Source of the DNA: an uncultured Bacteroides sp. | GTDB lineage: Bacteria; Bacteroidota; Bacteroidia; Bacteroidales; Bacteroidaceae | DNA: 27,927 nucleotides | Assembly: GCF_902491285.1 (NCBI RefSeq) | Contig: NZ_CABUHK010000070.1 | Location: 1 to 27,927 of the forward strand | Direction: 5' to 3' | Shown: piece after piece, positions 23,538 through 27,927 of the stretch | Layout of the letters: each line of letters starts with the position of its first letter | Position numbering within the stretch: the first letter of the stretch is position 1 | The notes under the pieces: generated by a model | Databases searched by the model: none | What the model was told of the DNA's origin: nothing | The model's input: only the letters and a program-made list of their open reading frames with translations | Made by a program: the position numbers and the translations under genes

Positions 23538-24557
23538 ATGGAGATTTTAATCGGCTTGTTGATTATAGCTATCGGTAGCTTTTGCCAGTCCAGTTCCTAT
23601 GTACCTATTAAAAAGGTGAAGGAATGGAGCTGGGAAAGCTTCTGGTTGATACAAGGTGTATTTGCCTGGCTGGTGTTCCCGTTTCTGGGTTCACTGCTGG
23701 GCGTACCCCAAGGGAGCAGTCTGCTCGACTTGTGGGGAGCGGGAGGTGCTGGAATGAGCATCTTTTATGGTATATTGTGGGGAGTAGGCGGATTGACGTT
23801 CGGACTTTCCATGCGTTATCTGGGTGTTGCGTTGGGACAAAGTATCTCATTGGGGACTTGTGCTGGTTTCGGAACTCTTCTTCCGGCTCTTTTTGCGGGG
23901 ACGAATTTGTTTGCAGGTAACGGACTGATTCTTTTGCTGGGTGTTTGCATTACGCTGGCGGGTATTGCCATCATCGGCTATGCCGGCAGCCTGCGCGCGC
24001 AAAACATGAGTGAAGAGGAAAAACGTGCTGCCGTGAAAGATTTTGCTTTGACAAAAGGTTTGCTGGTGGCATTGTTGGCAGGTGTGATGAGTGCCTGCTT
24101 CGCTTTGGGGCTGGATGCCGGAACGCCTATCAAGGAAGCGGCTTTGGCAGGTGGCGTTGAAGGGCTTTATGCTGGCCTTCCTGTAATCTTCCTGGTTACG
24201 CTCGGTGGATTCCTGACGAATGCAGCATACTGTCTGCAGCAGAATGTGGCTAATAAGACAATGGGGGACTATGCCAAAGGAAAAGTATGGGGCAACAATC
24301 TGGTATTCTGCGCATTGGCCGGCGTACTGTGGTATATGCAGTTCTTCGGACTGGAAATGGGCAAGAGCTTCCTTACCGAAAGTCCCGTATTGCTGGCTTT
24401 CTCCTGGTGTATCCTGATGGCGTTGAATGTGACCTTCAGTAATGTTTGGGGAATTATCCTGAAAGAATGGAAGGGAGTATCTACCAAGACTATCACTGTA
24501 CTAATCTGTGGATTGGTAGTGCTGATTTTCTCATTGGTGTTCCCGAATTTGTTTTAA
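23538..24557 (+). CDS. rhaT: L-rhamnose/H+ symporter
   Basis: A 339-residue inner-membrane permease importing L-rhamnose with a proton. About ten hydrophobic segments are visible; the first contains IGLLIIAIGSFCQSSSYVPIKKVKEWSWE, quoted in part as its family-typical SSYVPIKKVKEWSWES stretch. Later marks are MRYLGVALGQSISLG and TFSNVWGIILKEWKG close to the C-terminus. Length equals the E. coli RhaT class (344). It starts 3 bases after rhaA and ends 14 bases before rhaD, so it is cotranscribed. Some Bacteroides work calls the permease rhaP. Confidence 0.94.
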   Translation: MEILIGLLIIAIGSFCQSSSYVPIKKVKEWSWESFWLIQGVFAWLVFPFLGSLLGVPQGSSLLDLWGAGGAGMSIFYGILWGVGGLTFGLSMRYLGVALGQSISLGTCAGFGTLLPALFAGTNLFAGNGLILLLGVCITLAGIAIIGYAGSLRAQNMSEEEKRAAVKDFALTKGLLVALLAGVMSACFALGLDAGTPIKEAALAGGVEGLYAGLPVIFLVTLGGFLTNAAYCLQQNVANKTMGDYAKGKVWGNNLVFCALAGVLWYMQFFGLEMGKSFLTESPVLLAFSWCILMALNVTFSNVWGIILKEWKGVSTKTITVLICGLVVLIFSLVFPNLF

Positions 24558-24571
24558 ATACATATATAATA

Positions 24572-25381
24572 ATGAAATCAATTTTAGAAAACCGTCCGGC
24601 GCTTGCCAAGGAGGTAAACAAGGTGGCGGAAGTTGCCGGTTACTTGTGGCAGAAAGGATGGGCTGAACGTAACGGTGGTAATATCACTGTTAATATAACA
24701 GAGTTTGTAGACGATGAAATCCGTCAGATGAAACCGATTAGTGAAGTGAAACCGATCGGTGTTACATTACCTTATCTGAAAGGATGCTACTTTTACTGTA
24801 AGGGAACCAATAAACGTATGCGTGATTTGGCTCGCTGGCCGATGGAGAATGGTTCGGTAATCCGTATTCTGGATGACTGTGCCAGTTATGTAATCATTGC
24901 TGATGAAGCAGTGGCTCCGACATCGGAATTGCCGTCTCACTTGAGCGTACATAATGATCTGTTGAGCAAGAACTCTCCTTATAAAGCATCTGTGCATACT
25001 CACCCGATTGAGTTGATTGCGATGACGCATTGCCCGAAATTCCTGGAAAAAGATGTGGCTACCAATCTGTTGTGGAGTATGATTCCGGAGACAAAGGCGT
25101 TCTGCCCGCGTGGTTTGGGCATCATCCCTTATAAGTTGCCTAGTTCGGTAGAACTGGCGGAAGCTACTATCAAGGAATTGCAGGACTACGATGTCGTGAT
25201 GTGGGAGAAACATGGTGTATTCGCGGTAGACTGTGATGCCATGCAGGCATTCGACCAGATTGATGTACTGAACAAATCCGCTTTAATCTATATCGCAGCC
25301 AAGAATATGGGTTTCGAGCCGGATGGTATGAGTCAGGAACAGATGAAAGAAATGTCAGTTGCTTTCAATCTTCCTAAATAA
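24572..25381 (+). CDS. rhaD: Rhamnulose-1-phosphate aldolase
   Basis: A 269-residue class II aldolase splitting L-rhamnulose 1-phosphate into dihydroxyacetone phosphate and L-lactaldehyde. I start it at 24572 (MKSILENRPALAKEVNKV): the frame is open back to 24446, but that extension lies within rhaT, and E. coli RhaD (274 residues) begins at the same place. Zinc ligands are visible in HTHPIELIAM (two His) and in EKHGVFAV (third His), and the glycine-rich start GNITVN matches the phosphate-binding loop. Zinc-dependent class II aldolase/adducin fold. Its lactaldehyde product is handled by the next gene. Confidence 0.95.
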   Translation: MKSILENRPALAKEVNKVAEVAGYLWQKGWAERNGGNITVNITEFVDDEIRQMKPISEVKPIGVTLPYLKGCYFYCKGTNKRMRDLARWPMENGSVIRILDDCASYVIIADEAVAPTSELPSHLSVHNDLLSKNSPYKASVHTHPIELIAMTHCPKFLEKDVATNLLWSMIPETKAFCPRGLGIIPYKLPSSVELAEATIKELQDYDVVMWEKHGVFAVDCDAMQAFDQIDVLNKSALIYIAAKNMGFEPDGMSQEQMKEMSVAFNLPK

Positions 25382-25416
25382 AATTTGTACTAGTCGTTGA
25401 ATTTATCTACTTTAGC

Positions 25417-25453
25417 AACCGCAATGTTTTCCATAGGGGGAGATGTTGCGGTT
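25417..25453 (+). terminator. Possible attenuator hairpin between rhaD and fucO
   Basis: AACCGCAA (25417-25424) pairs with TTGCGGTT (25446-25453), and AACTTTTT follows. The stem is only 8 bp with a long loop, so partial termination lowering fucO relative to rhaD is the most I would claim. Confidence 0.45.
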
Positions 25454-25478
25454 AACTTTTTAAACAAATAGCACAACC

Positions 25479-26633
25479 ATGAATCGCATTATCTTAAATG
25501 AAACTTCTTATTTCGGTGCCGGATGCCGGAGTGTAATTGCTGTGGAAGCAGCTAGACGTGGCTTCAAGAAAGCCTTTTTTGTAACGGACAAAGACCTTAT
25601 CAAATTTGGTGTGGCCGCTGAAATCATTAAAGTATTTGATGAAAATAAGATTCCTTACGAACTTTACAGTGATGTAAAGGCTAATCCCACTATTGCCAAT
25701 GTACAAAACGGTGTGGCTGCCTACAAGGCTTCCGGCGCTGACTTTATCGTTGCTTTGGGTGGCGGTTCTTCCATTGATACAGCCAAGGGCATCGGTATCG
25801 TTGTGAATAATCCTGATTTTGCCGACGTAAAATCTTTGGAAGGGGTAGCGGATACTAAACATAAAGCCGTGCCTACTTTCGCATTGCCTACTACTGCCGG
25901 AACGGCTGCCGAGGTGACTATCAATTACGTGATTATCGACGAGGACGCACGTAAAAAGATGGTTTGCGTAGACCCGAACGATATTCCTGCCGTGGCTATC
26001 GTAGACCCCGAACTGATGTATTCTATGCCGAAAGGGCTGACTGCCGCTACGGGTATGGACGCTTTGACGCATGCTATCGAAAGTTATATTACTCCGGGTG
26101 CCTGGGCTATGAGCGATATGTTCGAGCTGAAAGCTATCGAAATGATTGCGCAGAACCTGAAGGCGGCTGTGGATAACGGCAAGGATGTAGCTGCCCGTGA
26201 AGCCATGTCTCAGGCACAATATATCGCCGGAATGGGATTCTCTAACGTTGGTTTGGGAATTGTCCACTCGATGGCTCACCCGCTGGGTGCTTTCTATGAT
26301 ACTCCTCACGGTGTGGCAAATGCTTTGCTGTTGCCTTACGTGATGGAATACAACGCTGAATCTCCGGCTGCTCCGAAATATATCAATATTGCGAAAGCGA
26401 TGGGGGTAGACACTGCCGGAATGAGTGAAGCGGAAGGTGTGAAAGCGGCTATTGAGGCTGTAAAAGCTCTTTCTCTCAGCATCGGCATTCCTCAGAAACT
26501 GCATGAAATCAATGTGAAGGAAGAAGATATTCCCGCATTGGCAGTGGCAGCTTTCAATGATGTTTGTACGGGTGGCAATCCTCGTCCTACTTCGGTAGAA
26601 GACATCGTAGCTCTGTATCATAAAGCTTTCTAA
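25479..26633 (+). CDS. fucO: Lactaldehyde reductase (iron-dependent alcohol dehydrogenase)
   Basis: A 384-residue group III alcohol dehydrogenase that reduces L-lactaldehyde to 1,2-propanediol with NADH. It has the NAD loop GGGSSIDTAKG near residue 95, the PTTAGTAAEVT segment, and the iron site spread over TGMDALTHAIESY and HSMAHPLGAFYDTPHGVAN, whose histidines are the iron ligands. Length equals E. coli FucO (382-383). It closes the rhamnose operon and disposes of the lactaldehyde made by RhaD. A hairpin lies ahead and a strong terminator follows. Also named rhaO in Bacteroides. A long antisense frame covers it and is a shadow. Confidence 0.95.
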   Translation: MNRIILNETSYFGAGCRSVIAVEAARRGFKKAFFVTDKDLIKFGVAAEIIKVFDENKIPYELYSDVKANPTIANVQNGVAAYKASGADFIVALGGGSSIDTAKGIGIVVNNPDFADVKSLEGVADTKHKAVPTFALPTTAGTAAEVTINYVIIDEDARKKMVCVDPNDIPAVAIVDPELMYSMPKGLTAATGMDALTHAIESYITPGAWAMSDMFELKAIEMIAQNLKAAVDNGKDVAAREAMSQAQYIAGMGFSNVGLGIVHSMAHPLGAFYDTPHGVANALLLPYVMEYNAESPAAPKYINIAKAMGVDTAGMSEAEGVKAAIEAVKALSLSIGIPQKLHEINVKEEDIPALAVAAFNDVCTGGNPRPTSVEDIVALYHKAF

Positions 26634-26663
26634 ATCTGATTCTATCGGATTTATTTTAAATAG

Positions 26664-26705
26664 ACATCCGGGGCTGCCTGAAGGTATGCTCCGGATGTTT
26701 TTTGT
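26664..26705 (+). terminator. Rho-independent terminator of the rhamnose operon
   Basis: Arms 26664-26674 and 26688-26698 pair over 11 bp (one wobble) around an acatccgg/ccggatgt core. A T run from 26696 with a single G interruption follows. About 30 bases past the fucO stop. Confidence 0.85.
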
Positions 26706-26736
26706 TTCTTAGCGTGGGTTTTCTGAAAATAATTCC

Positions 26737-26744
26737 TATTTTTG
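26737..26744 (+). promoter_or_regulatory. Promoter -7 box of rhaR
   Basis: TATTTTTG fits TAnnTTTG and lies 30 bases ahead of the rhaR start. The -33 match is weak. It implies rhaR is transcribed apart from the operon it controls. Confidence 0.6.
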
Positions 26745-26774
26745 TCCAATCCAATTGTATGAAAACACGCTGAT

Positions 26775-27674
26775 ATGACTGAGGACAATAGTTTAGGACT
26801 GGAATTTAAGTATCTGATTGTAAATGATATGGACCGTAAATTTGGTTTATGGGTTAATACTGTCGGCTATCAGTCTATCCCGCCTGATTCACCTTACCCG
26901 TTGAAAGAGCATCCTTCCGGTTACTTCTTTAATGCGGAAAAAGGACGGGTACTTCGTGAATACCAGTTGGTTTATATCACCAAAGGACGTGGTTTGTTTT
27001 CATCCGATTCAACTTCCGAAAAGCAGGTTTGTAAAGGTCGGCTGATGGTACTGTTTCCTGGTCAGTGGCATACATATCGTCCGTTGCGGCAGACGGGCTG
27101 GACGGAATATTATATCGGATTTGAAGGTCCGGCAATAGATGCTATCGTGGATAATTCTTTTTTATTGTCCGAACAGCAGATATTAGAGGTGGGTATCAAT
27201 GAAGAACTGGTTTCATTGTTCTCCCGTGCTCTTGCAGTGGCCGAGGCGGATAAGATCTCGGCACAGCAATATCTTTCCGGTATTGTGCTCCACATGATTG
27301 GCATGATTCTCTCCGTTTCTAAAAACAAGATTTTTGAGATGAGTGACGTAGACCAGAAGATAGAGCAGGCAAAGATTATAATGAACGAGAATGTATCCGG
27401 CAATGTAGACCCGGAGGAACTGGCGATGCGGCTGAATATCAGTTATTCGTGGTTCCGCCGTGTCTTTAAGGAATACACGGGTTATGCTCCCGCCAAATAT
27501 TTCCAGGAATTGAAACTTCGTAAAGCCAAACAACTGTTGGTTGGTACTTCCCAGTCTGTGAAAGAGATTTCTTTCTTTCTTGGTTTTCAATCTACCGAGT
27601 ATTTCTTTTCTTTCTTCAAGAAGCGTACAGGGCTTACTCCGCTGGAGTATCGGTCGTTCGGACGGGAAGAATAA
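26775..27674 (+). CDS. rhaR: AraC-family transcriptional activator of rhamnose catabolism
   Basis: A 299-residue regulator. The N-terminal part (about 1-150) is a cupin-type sugar-sensing domain (LREYQLVYITKGRGLF, MVLFPGQWHTYRPL). The C-terminal part (about 195-295) is the double HTH of the AraC family: NVDPEELAMRLNISYSWFRR for the first, SVKEISFFLGFQSTEYFFSF for the second, closing with KKRTGLTPLEYR. In B. thetaiotaomicron the gene at the end of this cluster is the positive regulator RhaR needed for growth on rhamnose. It lies 141 bases past fucO, behind a terminator and with its own promoter box. Met19 (MDRKFGLW) is an alternative start. Its likely target is the direct repeat ahead of rhaB. 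Confidence 0.92.
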   Translation: MTEDNSLGLEFKYLIVNDMDRKFGLWVNTVGYQSIPPDSPYPLKEHPSGYFFNAEKGRVLREYQLVYITKGRGLFSSDSTSEKQVCKGRLMVLFPGQWHTYRPLRQTGWTEYYIGFEGPAIDAIVDNSFLLSEQQILEVGINEELVSLFSRALAVAEADKISAQQYLSGIVLHMIGMILSVSKNKIFEMSDVDQKIEQAKIIMNENVSGNVDPEELAMRLNISYSWFRRVFKEYTGYAPAKYFQELKLRKAKQLLVGTSQSVKEISFFLGFQSTEYFFSFFKKRTGLTPLEYRSFGREE

Positions 27675-27723
27675 GTTTTGTTCTGAGATGGCTTGTTTGC
27701 CGTTTTATCATAAGGAAATGAAC

Positions 27724-27854
27724 TGTGAATAACTAAAATCTGTCTTGTTTATAAAATAGGGTGGGTTGTAGTTAATATGTTTATTGCTAATAAATTAACC
27801 TGTTAATAACCTTGTTGATATCCTTGTTGATAATTGAAATAGGATTGTGGATAA
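27724..27854 (-). other. Cluster of DnaA-box-like 9-mers
   Basis: On the minus strand TTATCCACA (27846-27854) equals the E. coli DnaA-box consensus and TTATTCACA (27724-27732) fits its relaxed form. Three TGTTRATAW units at 27801, 27813 and 27825 are exactly 12 bases apart and differ from a DnaA box by one or two bases. Region 27675-27908 holds no gene. An oriC role is not shown. Confidence 0.35.
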
Positions 27855-27873
27855 CGCGGCTCAGTCTGAAAAC

Positions 27874-27904
27874 TTGGGGGATTGCGTTAAAATTCTTATT
27901 TTTG
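27874..27904 (+). promoter_or_regulatory. Promoter of the gene at the right edge
   Basis: TTG at 27874-27876 is followed after 20 bases by TATTTTTG (27897-27904), the -33/-7 pair of Bacteroides. The first ATG stands only 4 bases beyond. Confidence 0.6.
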
Positions 27905-27908
27905 CATC

Positions 27909-27927
27909 ATGAAAACATCCTCTTCCC
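27909..27927 (+). CDS. Start of a gene cut by the window edge
   Basis: Only the codons for MKTSSS are present. The product cannot be named. The ATG is at about the predicted transcription start, so either the mRNA is leaderless or the true start lies beyond the window. Confidence 0.35.

Noticed and set aside
24446..24571. N-terminal extension of RhaD
   Set aside because: It lies inside rhaT in another frame; the start at 24572 matches the known RhaD N-terminus and length.
25494..26621. A 375-codon minus-strand open frame opposite fucO
   Set aside because: Mirror of the fucO codon pattern; no motif, no promoter, low-complexity His/Arg-rich translation.

Overview
The window looks like a Bacteroides chromosome, probably close to B. 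thetaiotaomicron or B. ovatus. Grounds: the argR-argX-argG-argC-argD order, a rhamnose operon ending in an AraC-type rhaR, repeated TAnnTTTG -7 boxes of the Bacteroides promoter type, DUF3244 and OMP_b-brl_3-type proteins, and weak Shine-Dalgarno sites. The exact species cannot be read from the sequence.

Region 1 (about 100-7960, minus strand) is housekeeping. An arginine operon runs argR, an ArgA-replacing GNAT acyltransferase, argG, argC, argD and ends in a terminator at 3315-3368. A second unit, proC, an XRE-cupin regulator and an AMP-forming acyl-CoA synthetase, starts from a promoter overlapping that terminator and ends in a terminator at 99-140. Two hairpins of the same GTGATTAACGG repeat family sit behind argC and behind proC.

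Region 2 (about 8059-19868, minus strand) is an AT-rich accessory island between argR and rhaB. In transcription order it encodes a membrane TPR-HTH regulator, a secreted DUF3244 protein, a radical SAM/SPASM peptide maturase, a 68-residue peptide with three cysteines in its last 15 residues, a membrane M50 (site-2-protease-like) peptidase, an O-antigen-ligase-like polytopic protein with TPRs, an outer-membrane beta-barrel of the TonB-receptor type and a transglutaminase-like lipoprotein. I read this as an uncharacterised Bacteroidetes RiPP locus (ribosomally made, post-translationally modified peptide). It lacks the usual C39 peptidase/ABC exporter and carries an unexpected ligase-like protein.

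Region 3 (19869-20774) has no convincing gene. It holds a roughly 485-bp element made of two inverted arms of about 118 bp that are nearly identical, around an array of short hairpin-forming units with a 22-nt period. Related 22-nt units lie just outside one arm. Near rhaB there is a TCAAAATG direct repeat with 21-bp spacing, a likely RhaR operator, followed by a TAnnTTTG box.

Region 4 (20775-27674, plus strand) is the L-rhamnose catabolic operon: rhamnulokinase, rhamnose isomerase, rhamnose/H+ symporter, rhamnulose-1-phosphate aldolase and lactaldehyde reductase, then the AraC-family activator rhaR in its own unit. The right edge (27675-27927) has DnaA-box-like 9-mers, three of them exactly 12 nt apart, and a promoter just before a gene that runs off the window.
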